Assembly: GCA_964535315.1 (NCBI GenBank)
Contig: CAZHTS010000046.1
Location: 1-38,555 of the forward strand
Reading direction: 5' to 3'
Length of the DNA: 38,555 nt
Source of the DNA: CAZHTS01 sp964535315
Lineage (GTDB): Bacteria; Chloroflexota; Anaerolineae; Anaerolineales; Anaerolineaceae
Of this stretch, positions 1 through 8,276 are shown piece after piece. Position 1 is the first letter of the stretch. Every line of letters starts with the position of its first letter. The position numbers and the translations under genes are program-made. The notes below the pieces were generated by a model. That model saw nothing but the letters and a program-made list of their open reading frames with translations, did not search any database and was not told the DNA's origin.

Positions 1-28
1 ATAATTATAAAGAGGTACAGAAAAAGCC

Positions 29-1036
29 GTGAAAAAGAAAAGCGAAACTTCGATCTGTGTCTACGGCGCAGGGGTGATGTATGCCCACATGCAGGCGCTA
101 AAAGCAGAAATCGCCGGCGTACGGCAGGCGACCGATATTGAATGTGTGCACCGCATGCGGGTGGCCTCGCGCCGTTTGCGCAGTACGTTGCCGCTCTTCG
201 CCGGCTGTCTGCCACAGAGAAAACGCACCGGTTGGGAACGACAGATACGCGCCATCACCCGCTCTCTGGGCGCGGCGCGTGACAACGACGTGCAAATCGA
301 GAAAATCGCCGCACTGCAAGAAACATTAGCAGACCACGCCCCCCAGCGCTACGGCATTGCCCGCCTGATTCTGCGTTTGCGCCAGCAGCGCAGCGCCAAC
401 CAGGAGCGGGTCGCCCAGGCGCTGGAGCGGCTGGAAGAAAACCAGACCGTAGCAGAAATGGAAAGCTGGCTGCTGCCCATCGCCGCCCGGCAAAATCAGG
501 TCTACCTGTACAACCCGGCGCTGTACGAACTGGCCCTCCAGGCCATCCGCGAAAACCTCGATGCCTTTGAATCCTACCGCGACTATATTTACCAGCCCGA
601 GCGGGTGGCCGAGTTGCACGCCATGCGCATCGCCGCCAAACATCTGCGCTATACCCTGGAAACCTTCACCCCGTTGTACGGCAACGAGATACGCTCCTGC
701 TTACAGAGCCTGCGCAAAGCGCAGGAAATGCTGGGAGATATCCACGACTGCGACGTATGGATCGATTTTCTGCCGCGTTTTCTAGAAGAAGAACGCCAAC
801 GCACCCTGGATTATTTTGGGCACGAACGCCCTTTTAAACGCCTGGTGAACGGTATTCAATTCTACCTGCTGGATCGCGGTGAAGAACGCCAACGCCTGTA
901 TCACAAATTCGTGCGCGACTGGGAGAAATGGCAGGCCGAAGGCGTCTGGAACACCTTGCGTCACACCATTCAGGCGCCGTTGGCAGGCCCGCCGCCGGCC
1001 CCCGAGCCTCCGCCCCCACCTGCCGTCGCGCCATGA
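29..1036 (+). CDS. CHAD-domain protein
   Basis: Predicted soluble, all-helical CHAD protein of 335 aa. CHAD domains carry conserved histidines and basic residues and are known to bind inorganic polyphosphate. Two family signature blocks are visible: HRMRVASRRLRS near residue 42 followed by LGAARDNDV near 80, and HAMRIAAKHLRYTLE near 197 followed by LGDIHDCDVW near 230. These are the two halves of the duplicated domain. The C-terminus is a short proline/alanine tail. There is no CYTH domain, so this is a stand-alone CHAD protein. The GTG start at 29 has a purine-rich stretch (AGAGG) some 12 bases upstream. The stop overlaps the next gene's ATG (ATGA), which implies translational coupling to the metallophosphoesterase. 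A role in polyphosphate handling is family inference; the upstream gene lies outside the window. Confidence 0.88.
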   Translation: MKKKSETSICVYGAGVMYAHMQALKAEIAGVRQATDIECVHRMRVASRRLRSTLPLFAGCLPQRKRTGWERQIRAITRSLGAARDNDVQIEKIAALQETLADHAPQRYGIARLILRLRQQRSANQERVAQALERLEENQTVAEMESWLLPIAARQNQVYLYNPALYELALQAIRENLDAFESYRDYIYQPERVAELHAMRIAAKHLRYTLETFTPLYGNEIRSCLQSLRKAQEMLGDIHDCDVWIDFLPRFLEEERQRTLDYFGHERPFKRLVNGIQFYLLDRGEERQRLYHKFVRDWEKWQAEGVWNTLRHTIQAPLAGPPPAPEPPPPPAVAP

Positions 1037-1791
1037 AAATTGCGCTAATCGGCGACATTCACGCCAATCTGCCCGCCCTGCAGGCGGTGTTGACGCACGC
1101 TGCGGCCCAGGGCGCCCGCCAGATCTACAATATCGGCGATTTCGTTGGCTACGGTCCCTTTCCCGAAGAAGTGGTGGCGCTGGTGCAGGCCACCGGCATC
1201 CCCAGCATCCAGGGCAACTACGACCGTAAGACGCTGCAAAGCGCCCGTAAAGGCGAGGTCTGGCCGATCAAGAAACATCCGCTCAAATGGCTGGCCTTTC
1301 GTTGGGCTTACGACCACCTCTCGCCCGCCAGCCGCCGTTATCTGGCCGCATTGCCCCACCAGCGCCGGCTGCGGATAGCAGGCTGGCGCATCCTGCTCGT
1401 CCACGGCAGCCCGACCGATCAGGACGAACACCTCACCCCGCAAACGCCCGACCAGCGCCTGGATGAGCTGGCGCAGCAGGCCAAAGCCGATGTAATCGTC
1501 TGCGGTCACTCGCACCAGGCGTTCGTGCGCCAGTCCGGCGAAGTGTGGTTTGTCAATACCGGCAGCGTCGGCCGTCCGGATGACGGCGACCCGCGCGCCG
1601 GGTACGCCCTGCTCGACCTGGGGCGCGGCCGGCGCACCGTCCAGCACTATCGCCTGGAATATGCGCTGGAAGAAACCCTCCAGGCCATCCGCCGCTACGG
1701 CCTGCCCGAAGAATTTGCACAGATGTTTCTGCAAGGTCGCAATCTGAAAGGCTTGCAGCCAAACCCGCCTTTCTCTGGATTGGCGCCCTGA
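1033..1791 (+). CDS. Metallophosphoesterase, YfcE/MJ0936-like
   Basis: Calcineurin-fold phosphoesterase of 252 aa with a two-metal active site. Motifs in order: GDIHAN (D8, H10), GDFVGYGP (D36), GNYD (N62, D64), a VHGSP histidine and GHSHQ near residues 155–160. This architecture fits the small YfcE/MJ0936-type phosphodiesterases and related ApaH-like enzymes. The substrate cannot be read from sequence. The usual GNH[DE] is GNYD here; substitutions of that histidine are common in this subfamily and need not abolish activity. The ATG at 1033 is chosen because it overlaps the CHAD stop codon (ATGA) and begins directly with the first metal motif; the reading frame is open further upstream but only inside the CHAD gene. 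The coupling suggests joint function with the CHAD protein, perhaps in phosphate or polyphosphate chemistry (inference). Confidence 0.87.
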   Translation: MKIALIGDIHANLPALQAVLTHAAAQGARQIYNIGDFVGYGPFPEEVVALVQATGIPSIQGNYDRKTLQSARKGEVWPIKKHPLKWLAFRWAYDHLSPASRRYLAALPHQRRLRIAGWRILLVHGSPTDQDEHLTPQTPDQRLDELAQQAKADVIVCGHSHQAFVRQSGEVWFVNTGSVGRPDDGDPRAGYALLDLGRGRRTVQHYRLEYALEETLQAIRRYGLPEEFAQMFLQGRNLKGLQPNPPFSGLAP

Positions 1792-1808
1792 GCGCAGGCG
1801 GCTATAAT
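1780..1808 (+). promoter_or_regulatory. Sigma-70-like promoter
   Basis: TTGGCG at 1780–1785, a 17-base spacer, then a perfect TATAAT at 1803–1808. The -35 lies inside the 3' end of the phosphoesterase gene. The predicted start is near 1815, giving a leader of about 24 bases that contains the ribosome site GAGGAG before the ATG at 1839. The coiled-coil/zinc-ribbon gene probably has its own promoter. Confidence 0.65.
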
Positions 1809-1838
1809 AGAACTGTAATCTTTTCGAGGAGAAAAGCC

Positions 1839-2933
1839 ATGTCAAACCCGAATTCAGGAAGCGCATCCACCACCCCCAGCCCGCAAGAGCAACTGGCGCA
1901 AGAAATCCAGAGCCTGCAATCCGACATTGGTTCGTTACAAAGCAAGGTGTACCTCAGTTCGATCCACGACGAGATCGAAGACCTCGAAACACGCTTAAAA
2001 AGCATGCCGCAACGCATCAAACTGCTGCGTGAACGCGGCTACCCCTTCGAACGCGAACTGGAAAACCAGGCCAACGACATGGTCACCCGCTGGCCGGATG
2101 TCTGGCAGCGCGTCAAAACCCAGATTGACCAGCAGGCCGTCCAACTACAAAGCGACCTGCGCAAGGCCGAAATGGAGATGAGCCGTCTGTCGGGGATGGC
2201 GGGCAACGTTACCGCCGCCCGCCCGCTGGCCGCCAGCCTGCGCTCACAGGTCTCCAGCCTGGAAAGCAAGGTCTCGGCCTGCGAAAACACGCTGCGCGGC
2301 ATGTACGATCAGTTCGCCGGCGATAACCACACCCTGGCAGATCACCTGGAAAAGATCGAGTGGATGTTGCAGCAATTAGAAGAAGCCAGCTTCAAACTGC
2401 TGCCCACCGAAGCGGGTGTAATGGCGGTCGAAGCCGTATGGGCCCAGGACGGCAAAGAGGACAAAAACGACCCGCACGGCAATCTCTACCTGACCGATCA
2501 GCGCCTGATCTTCGAACAGAAACAGGAAATCGCCACCAAGAAGTTCCTGTTCATCACCACCGAAACGCAAAAGGTACAGAAACTGCTCTTTGAGGTGCCC
2601 GTGGCGTTGATCCAGGAAATCAAAGCCAGCAAACAGGGGTTGTTCAAGAACGAGGATCACATCGATCTGCTGATGCGCAGCGGAGCGCCCTACCCGACCG
2701 CCCACTTCCACCTGGACGGGCAGGACTGCAACGAATGGCAGGGTCTGATCAACAACGTACAAAGCGGCGAATTTACCCGCACGCGCGCCGTGGCCGTCGA
2801 CCAGGAGGCGGTCGAGAAGGTCAAGGCGGCGCCAACCGTGTGCCCGGCGTGTAACGCCACCATCCAGCAGGCAGTGCTGCGCGGCATGGACACGATCACC
2901 TGCGAATATTGCGGGCACGTCATCCGCCTGTAA
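1839..2933 (+). CDS. Coiled-coil protein with C-terminal zinc ribbon
   Basis: Cytoplasmic protein of 364 aa; no signal peptide or membrane segment seen. Residues 15–200 are rich in heptad-like leucine/glutamine patterns, a long coiled coil. Residues 200–310 form a mixed alpha/beta module with NLYLTDQRLIFEQ, a pattern typical of PH/GRAM-like domains. A linker follows, then a zinc ribbon with C335-x2-C338 and C355-x2-C358 (CEYCG). I do not recognise a named family or function; the organisation suggests an adaptor that oligomerises through the coil and binds a partner through the PH-like module. ATG at 1839 is preceded by AGGAG at 7–8 bases, and by a strong promoter. The DUF5680 gene follows 7–22 bases downstream on the same strand. 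Confidence 0.8.
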   Translation: MSNPNSGSASTTPSPQEQLAQEIQSLQSDIGSLQSKVYLSSIHDEIEDLETRLKSMPQRIKLLRERGYPFERELENQANDMVTRWPDVWQRVKTQIDQQAVQLQSDLRKAEMEMSRLSGMAGNVTAARPLAASLRSQVSSLESKVSACENTLRGMYDQFAGDNHTLADHLEKIEWMLQQLEEASFKLLPTEAGVMAVEAVWAQDGKEDKNDPHGNLYLTDQRLIFEQKQEIATKKFLFITTETQKVQKLLFEVPVALIQEIKASKQGLFKNEDHIDLLMRSGAPYPTAHFHLDGQDCNEWQGLINNVQSGEFTRTRAVAVDQEAVEKVKAAPTVCPACNATIQQAVLRGMDTITCEYCGHVIRL

Positions 2934-2955
2934 ATCGATTTTGGGCCCCCTGGAT

Positions 2956-3411
2956 ATGCAACTCGTCGACTTTCTGGTACAGGCTAAGATAGCCACGTAC
3001 GCCAATGGCCAGGGCGCCAACGCCGTCCTGGCAGATGGCGCCAAAGAACTGGTCTATCAGGACGGCGCACTCACCTACCGCGACCGTTACTACGGCTGGG
3101 ATCCGTTTATCGGAGAAGAGGTGGTGCTCCACAACGGCCAGGTAATCTGGTCGATGAATTATTACGGCTACCTGACATCGCAGCAGCAGCCCGGTGACGC
3201 CGTTTATCGCTTCTTACAGGCAGCCATGAGCCGGGTCGGCCCGCTGCGCCCCTATCGCGGCCCCGAGCAATACGAAGAGGGCGACTGGCGTTACCAGGAT
3301 CACAGCCAGGGCACGCCCGAGGGCTTTGAAGGCGTGGAAGAAATTTTTTACCGCGGTGAGCGCGTTTACCGTTTGCTCTACCACGGCGGCCGCGTGCTGC
3401 CGCGTCCCTAA
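2956..3411 (+). CDS. DUF5680 domain protein
   Basis: Small protein of 151 aa matching my memory of the DUF5680 family. Visible features are an N-terminal FLVQAK-type helix, then the segment around YRDRYYGWDPFIGEE and WSMNYYGYL, and a C-terminal strand pattern ending VYRLLYHGG. Such proteins occur widely in bacteria without known function; no catalytic residues stand out. The ATG at 2956 is preferred; a TTG at 2941 would add five residues. It lies just after the zinc-ribbon gene, and so may share its transcript. The stop is only 7 bases from the convergent HD-GYP gene, and no terminator is visible in that gap. Confidence 0.75.
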   Translation: MQLVDFLVQAKIATYANGQGANAVLADGAKELVYQDGALTYRDRYYGWDPFIGEEVVLHNGQVIWSMNYYGYLTSQQQPGDAVYRFLQAAMSRVGPLRPYRGPEQYEEGDWRYQDHSQGTPEGFEGVEEIFYRGERVYRLLYHGGRVLPRP

Positions 3412-3418
3412 ACGCTTC

Positions 3419-4042
3419 CTACGCCTCGCCGGCTGCCCGGGCAATCTGCTGTTCGTGTTCTTCTTGAAGCAGGTCGAGAAACGCCGCCAGTATATGCGGG
3501 TCAAAACGCCGTCCGGCCTCGCGCTGCAAACGGGCGCAGATCATCTCGGGTAACAGCCCCAAAGCGTTGGTGTTGAGATCGTCCCACACATCCGCCACCG
3601 CCACGATGCGCGCCGCCAGGGGGATTTCTTCACCCTGCAAACCGCGCGGATAACCGCTGCCGTCCCAGTGCTCGTGATGAGCATAGACGATCTCCCGTTC
3701 GATTTCCAGATAAGGAATATGCACCATCATCTGGTACCCATAGGTGGGATGGCGGCGGATGATTTGCATCTCCTGCTCGCTTAACGTTCCGATCTTGTTG
3801 AGAATGCTGTCGGGAACGCCCAGTTTGCCAATGTCGTGCAGCAGCGCCCCGCGGCGGATGTGACGCTGCATCTGCTCATCCAACCCCAACCGCACCGCCA
3901 GCTTCACCGACAGGTAAGTCACCCGATAGGAATGACCCATCGTGCGTTGGTCGCGCAGATCCAAAGCTTTTAACCACCCTTCAATTGTTCCATCGTACGC
4001 CAGTACGTTGTGCGGATAACCGCCGGTTTGATCCATGTTCAT
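3419..4042 (-). CDS. HD-GYP domain protein (cyclic-di-GMP phosphodiesterase family)
   Basis: Stand-alone HD-GYP domain of 207 aa without a receiver or PAS partner. HD-GYP enzymes hydrolyse cyclic di-GMP in the cytoplasm. Metal-site residues are present: H37, H69-D70 (LLHDIGK), H98, H122-H123 and D151. The GYP motif is intact (HHEHWDGSGYP, residues 122–131). After VADVWDDL, however, the usual DRPYR block is missing and the chain runs into LGLLPEMICARL, several residues shorter than the family pattern. The enzyme may therefore be altered in substrate binding. The start is ATG 4042 or ATG 4036; neither has a convincing ribosome site. A promoter-like element lies upstream at 4072–4100. The gene converges on DUF5680. 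Confidence 0.87.
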   Translation of the reverse strand: MNMDQTGGYPHNVLAYDGTIEGWLKALDLRDQRTMGHSYRVTYLSVKLAVRLGLDEQMQRHIRRGALLHDIGKLGVPDSILNKIGTLSEQEMQIIRRHPTYGYQMMVHIPYLEIEREIVYAHHEHWDGSGYPRGLQGEEIPLAARIVAVADVWDDLNTNALGLLPEMICARLQREAGRRFDPHILAAFLDLLQEEHEQQIARAAGEA

Positions 4043-4071
4043 GGTATGCAGTCAGAAGTCCAATGGGGTTT

Positions 4072-4100
4072 ATTGTATAACAATTTACCCGATCAGACAA
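4072..4100 (-). promoter_or_regulatory. Promoter-like element for HD-GYP gene
   Basis: Read on the minus strand: TTGTCT (4100–4095), a 17-base spacer and TACAAT (4077–4072). It lies 30 bases before the ATG at 4042. It is a moderate sigma-70 match in an AT-richer stretch between genes. Confidence 0.5.
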
Positions 4101-4130
4101 CCGTTTTGCGGCTAAAACACCCCCAAACGA

Positions 4131-4727
4131 TCAGGGACATTCCATAAAATCATACAGAGCATCCACCAAGAAACATCGCCCATCCCATGATGGGCTGAAT
4201 TCCTGTTTCCAATAATCATGCCAGACATAAAGTCGATAATCGGCTCCTTGCACATGTTGAATAGACACACAACTGCTGCCCCCCGAATAGACAACCCCTT
4301 CAGCATAATGCGGCAGGTAGCTTCCCTGGAGGGGCACCCGCTCCCATTTTTTGCGGCGCAGCAGTGTATCGTAATATTGCAAGATATCTGTATACGAATG
4401 CCCACTGGAATAATAAACAACCTGTGTGGCGATATAACGATTACTGCCATCCATCAGGGGGTTCACATCATCCGCTCGACTTAACTCACCGGCCCAGGCC
4501 GGCGGGGGAATTTGCTCGAGCAGGCGATGATTCAACTCCTTAAACAAAGGAGCCGCGCGTTCATCTTCCACAGAAAAGTCGCCAAGGGGTTTCAACAAAA
4601 CGAAGAAAAAAAGACCCTGAAGCAAGACACAAACTCCAATACTAATAACTACAGTAATTTCTAATAACCCCCAGCCATAGATCCCCAGCGGTCCCTTCGT
4701 TCCAGTGCCCGGTGCAGACGCAGTCAT
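4131..4727 (-). CDS. Membrane-anchored hypothetical protein
   Basis: Protein of 198 aa that I do not recognise as a named family. A short N-terminus (MTASAPGTG...) precedes one hydrophobic segment around residues 22–45, followed by an extracytoplasmic domain of about 150 residues. The block around HSYTDILQYYDTLLRRKKWE resembles the pattern 'V..FY...L...GW' seen in small extracytoplasmic domains of various bacteria (impression only). The ATG at 4727 is preferred because GAGAGGG lies 6 bases upstream; an ATG 15 codons earlier lacks such a site. By eye the gene is richer in A/T and less biased to GCC/GGC codons than its neighbours, which could reflect transfer or relaxed selection. Confidence 0.65.
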   Translation of the reverse strand: MTASAPGTGTKGPLGIYGWGLLEITVVISIGVCVLLQGLFFFVLLKPLGDFSVEDERAAPLFKELNHRLLEQIPPPAWAGELSRADDVNPLMDGSNRYIATQVVYYSSGHSYTDILQYYDTLLRRKKWERVPLQGSYLPHYAEGVVYSGGSSCVSIQHVQGADYRLYVWHDYWKQEFSPSWDGRCFLVDALYDFMECP

Positions 4728-4968
4728 GATTATCCCTCTCAGTTTTCCACAAAGATGATAAACCCCAACCATCGGTCAGAAAATTCACATCAGGCGCTTT
4801 TTCCGGATACGCTAACCATCGTTTTCCACCTGATCTCTTTCCCGCTTCCATCCCCCATTCTATCATGACCGACTGCAAGCATCGTTCAAAAGGCAGAATC
4901 AAAATGGCGCGGGACGCGCTACAATAAAGATGGAATTCTGTCGTGCTCCCACCTGAAGGAGTGTATTT

Positions 4969-6492
4969 ATGAAAAAAGTCCTTGCCTCCTGGCAGGTTTT
5001 CGTACACACCGACCTGGCGCTGCTCATCCTGGCGGCGTCGATCCGGGTGGCGATCCACCTGTTGACCAATCATCAATACGGCTTTCACCGCGACGAACTG
5101 GCCATGCTGGACGACGCCCGGCACCTGGCCTGGGGTTACGTCACCTACCCGCCCCTGACTGCCTTTCTAACCCGCCTGGGGTTCGAACTATTCGGGGCAT
5201 CGTTAAGCGGGCTGCGTCTCCTGCCCGCCATTTCACAGGGTATCTGTATGCTGCTGGTTGGGCGCATGGCCGGTGCGTTGGGCGGAAAACGTCCCGCCCA
5301 ACTGCTGGCGGCCGTGGCAGCCGGCAGTGCGCCGGTCGCCATGCACGACGGCGCCACCTTTCAATACGTGGCCTTTGATTATTTTTTCTGGGTGCTGCTG
5401 GCCTACGGACTGCTGCGGCTGCTGCACACAGACAACCCGCGTTGGTGGCTGCTGATCGGCGTAGCCATCGGGTTGGGGATGATGAACAAGTTCACCATGG
5501 CTTTTCTGGCCGCAGCCCTGGTGGTGGCCATCCTGCTCACCCCGGCGCGCCGGTATTTGCGCAGCCCGTGGTTGTGGGCCGGCGCGGCGCTTGCTCTGCT
5601 CATCTATCTGCCCAACCTGCTCTGGCAAATCCAACACAACTTTATCAGCCTCGACTTTCTGAGCAGCATCCACGGCCGCGACATAGAAATTGGCCGCACC
5701 GACGCATTCCTGATCGAGCAGTTTTTTGTCGCCACCAATCCGGTAACATTGCCGCTGTGGGTCGCCGGTCTATATTTTTACCTGCGCGCCCAGGACGGCA
5801 GCCGCTACCGCACGCTGGGCTGGATGTTTGTGGCGGTTTTCGGCTTATTCCTCGTCACGCGCGGGCGCAGTTATTACACCACACCGGCTTACCCCATGTT
5901 GTTGGCTGCCGGCGCGGTGTGCTGGCAGCGTTGGCTCGCCGGTAAAGCGCCCGAAACTGCCCGCCGCTGGCGCCAGATTACCTGGGGTTCCCTGGCCGCC
6001 GGTACCCTGTTTGCCATCGCCGTTGCCCTGCCCCTCGCCCCGTTCAACTCCGCCTGGTATCATGCTGCCACCACCCTCAACGATGGTTTCAAAGAAGAGA
6101 TCGGTTGGCCAGAACTGGTGGCAACGGTGGCGCGGGTTTACACCGGGCTGCCCGCCGCCGAACGGGCGCAAACCGCCATCCTGGCCGCCAACTACGGCGT
6201 GGGCGGAGCCATCAACCTGTACGGCCCGGCCTATGGCCTGCCGCCGGCGATCAGCGGGATCAACTCCTTCTGGGCGCGCGGCTACGGCGACCCGCCGCCC
6301 GCCGGGCTCATCCTGGTCGGCTTCGAACCCGCGACGGTCGGCGCTTATTTCAAAGATTGCCGCCTGGCCGCTCAAAACGAGATGCCCTACGGCATCCAGA
6401 ACGAGGAAGCTACCCATCCCGGCATCTACGTATGCAGCGGGCCGAATCGCCCCTGGCCCGATTTCTGGAAAGATTTTCACTACTTCGGCTGA
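4969..6492 (+). CDS. GT-C family glycosyltransferase (PMT/ArnT-like)
   Basis: Polytopic membrane protein of 507 aa that would transfer a sugar from a polyprenyl-phosphate donor to an extracytoplasmic acceptor. The first loop after the N-terminal helix has the GT-C acidic motif FHRDEL (D42, E43), followed by the YPPLTAFLTRL block typical of PMT_2/GT39/GT83 relatives. About ten further hydrophobic segments follow to residue 350, then a soluble C-terminal domain of about 140 residues. The acceptor and sugar cannot be inferred. The ATG at 4969 has AAGGAG 9 bases upstream. TACAAT at 4920–4925 may be a -10 box, but no clear -35 accompanies it. The 3' end overlaps the convergent zinc-ribbon gene by 13 bases. 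It appears monocistronic. Confidence 0.87.
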   Translation: MKKVLASWQVFVHTDLALLILAASIRVAIHLLTNHQYGFHRDELAMLDDARHLAWGYVTYPPLTAFLTRLGFELFGASLSGLRLLPAISQGICMLLVGRMAGALGGKRPAQLLAAVAAGSAPVAMHDGATFQYVAFDYFFWVLLAYGLLRLLHTDNPRWWLLIGVAIGLGMMNKFTMAFLAAALVVAILLTPARRYLRSPWLWAGAALALLIYLPNLLWQIQHNFISLDFLSSIHGRDIEIGRTDAFLIEQFFVATNPVTLPLWVAGLYFYLRAQDGSRYRTLGWMFVAVFGLFLVTRGRSYYTTPAYPMLLAAGAVCWQRWLAGKAPETARRWRQITWGSLAAGTLFAIAVALPLAPFNSAWYHAATTLNDGFKEEIGWPELVATVARVYTGLPAAERAQTAILAANYGVGGAINLYGPAYGLPPAISGINSFWARGYGDPPPAGLILVGFEPATVGAYFKDCRLAAQNEMPYGIQNEEATHPGIYVCSGPNRPWPDFWKDFHYFG

Positions 6493-7664
6493 GGCGACAT
6501 GGGTTCCCAGTGCAAATTAGAGGCCAGGTTGGGGTTGAAATTGGGATCATCCGACAGGATATATTCGCCCAGGTTGTTGGCCCAGGCATTGCCGTAACCG
6601 GCAGGCAGTTCCACCACCTCCTGGCGGTGCGGGTCGACAAACGCATCCACATCGCGGATCGTGCGGCTCCAATCGGTGGCGATGCGGTCATAGCTTGCCT
6701 GGCGGGCGTACCAGTCGTTCAGGTTTTGCTCGCGCAGTTCACGCCCGGCCTGGGCCAACATCTGCCCGATCTGCCCGATATGCTGGATGCGTTGGATCTG
6801 CTGCTGCGCCAGTTGGCGGGCGATGGTTTTAAAAGCCGCGTACCAGTGCGGGTTTAACTGGAACGAGCGAAGCATGACCGAGAAGAGGTTCTGGCTGGCA
6901 TCCAATCGCCCGGCCGCGGCGCGAAAAGCAAACAGATAGTCGATGAACCAGACGATCAACGTCGTCGTGCCAAACATCCCGGCTATGGGGGTGCGGAAAG
7001 CTTCTACCACGCCAAAGATTTCCTCATCAAAGGTGTGCTCTTTCCAGGTGTAACGGATACGCACCTTGCCCCCCTCGGCCCAACCACCGCTGTCTGGCGC
7101 CTCTGAACGCACCAGACGCGGCAGGTCGGGCAGCGGCTCCTCGTTCAAGATCTGCAAACCGCTCACCGCCTGGCGATAGCGGGGCAGCACATAGCCGCGC
7201 AGCGCCTCGCGAATGTTGACCGGCGAGCGCACCTCGGCGCCAAAATGGCGTGAGCCCGCCGCAGCCATAGAGGGATTGCTCCAGATGAAATTCATATTGG
7301 GCAGCACTTCAAATCCCTCGGGCCCGTGCGGGTTCCACAGCTGAAAAGCAACCACCGCCGGCATGCCCGGGTTATCCAGCAGCCAGCGGCAGCCGCCCTG
7401 AAACTGCCAGCCCAGCGGCGCCAGCATGCGAAACACCTCCAGCCCTGTACCGGCGTCGTCGCTGCAGGTCAGTTGTTTCAGACGCATGCCGCGCACAACC
7501 GTAGCCTCCGCCGCTCCGGCGCCCCCCTCCCCGCCCTGCCAGATCAGGCTGGAGCCACAATACTGACAGATGGCATACCCCTCAGACGCCGGTTCGAGAT
7601 TCGCCCCGCACTGTGGGCATTTCAACGCGGCCGGCCCATTCCGCCCAGAGATGTTTTGGTCCAT
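6480..7664 (-). CDS. Zinc-ribbon protein of unknown function
   Basis: Protein of 394 aa starting with a zinc ribbon (C16-x2-C19 and C33-x2-C36, CPQC/CQYC). A glycine-rich linker to about residue 52 follows, then a mixed alpha/beta region of about 200 residues containing FRMLAPLGW and RYRQAVSGLQIL. The last 130 residues are a helical, glutamine-rich region (LAQQQIQRIQHIGQ...) ending in a tryptophan/proline tail. No membrane span is convincing. I do not recognise a named family. ATG at 7664 is chosen for the upstream GGGAGGG at about 9 bases and because it precedes the ribbon immediately; an in-frame upstream extension looks non-coding. It is the last gene of a minus-strand run, 83 bases behind the flavodoxin, and overlaps the glycosyltransferase gene tail to tail. 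Confidence 0.72.
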   Translation of the reverse strand: MDQNISGRNGPAALKCPQCGANLEPASEGYAICQYCGSSLIWQGGEGGAGAAEATVVRGMRLKQLTCSDDAGTGLEVFRMLAPLGWQFQGGCRWLLDNPGMPAVVAFQLWNPHGPEGFEVLPNMNFIWSNPSMAAAGSRHFGAEVRSPVNIREALRGYVLPRYRQAVSGLQILNEEPLPDLPRLVRSEAPDSGGWAEGGKVRIRYTWKEHTFDEEIFGVVEAFRTPIAGMFGTTTLIVWFIDYLFAFRAAAGRLDASQNLFSVMLRSFQLNPHWYAAFKTIARQLAQQQIQRIQHIGQIGQMLAQAGRELREQNLNDWYARQASYDRIATDWSRTIRDVDAFVDPHRQEVVELPAGYGNAWANNLGEYILSDDPNFNPNLASNLHWEPMSPQPK

Positions 7665-7747
7665 AGCGCAACACCCTCCCTCACCCTTATCATGGCACAA
7701 TCCCCCTTCCCATGCAACCCCCTGTGAAGAATTGCGCCAGCGACTTC

Positions 7748-8263
7748 CTACAACAACGGGCGGATACGGTCGCCCCAGGTGCGGATGGCGTTCCAATCGC
7801 GGTGGTCACCCACCGTCCACAAACCGCTGGCTACCAGCGCCCGCGACACCAGCCGGTCGGGCAGCAGTGGCAGCCGGGCAAGATCCAACGCCCCGGCAAA
7901 GGCCCCTTCGCCGACCGGCCGCAGCACGGCGCGCAGCGGATCGAAACAGGCGGTCACCCCCTGGCGAGCGGATGCCTGTTTCATCGTCAACGCCATACAC
8001 ACCAGAAAAAGCGCACAGGGCCGCCCCGCCAGCGCGGCACGCTGGCGGCGGACAAAATGCAGCGCCTCCGGCAGCCACTTGCCGCCATGCACCGCGCTAC
8101 CCGCCACCACCGCCCGGTAGGGTTCCAGCGTATCCACCGCCTGCATGGCGCACACCGTCACCGCCAGCCCGCCCTGGCGCAGCGCCTCAGCGATGGCCTC
8201 AGCCACGCCGGCGGTGGAACCGGCCCGGCTGGCATACGTAACCAGGATTTCGTTTGTACTCAT
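7748..8263 (-). CDS. Flavodoxin-domain protein (HemG-like)
   Basis: Flavodoxin fold of 171 aa. It begins with the FMN-phosphate loop YASRAGSTAGVAEAIAEAL (residues about 8–26), then GSAVHGGKW and a cysteine-containing strand FLVCMAL. These features match the flavodoxin/menaquinone-dependent protoporphyrinogen oxidase (HemG-like) group, which moves electrons through bound FMN. True HemG activity is not assured; many such proteins in Chloroflexi and Firmicutes lie beside small membrane proteins and regulators. ATG 8263 has GGAG about 8 bases upstream and lies 13 bases after the membrane-protein stop, so the two genes are probably one transcript. An upstream in-frame extension has no ribosome site. 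Confidence 0.8.
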   Translation of the reverse strand: MSTNEILVTYASRAGSTAGVAEAIAEALRQGGLAVTVCAMQAVDTLEPYRAVVAGSAVHGGKWLPEALHFVRRQRAALAGRPCALFLVCMALTMKQASARQGVTACFDPLRAVLRPVGEGAFAGALDLARLPLLPDRLVSRALVASGLWTVGDHRDWNAIRTWGDRIRPLL

Positions 8264-8276
8264 TCGCACTCCATTT

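Noticed and set aside
1045..1866. Long minus-strand reading frame opposite the phosphoesterase
   Set aside because: It is antisense to a well-supported enzyme, starts inside another gene and has no recognisable domain; GC-rich codon bias creates such shadows.
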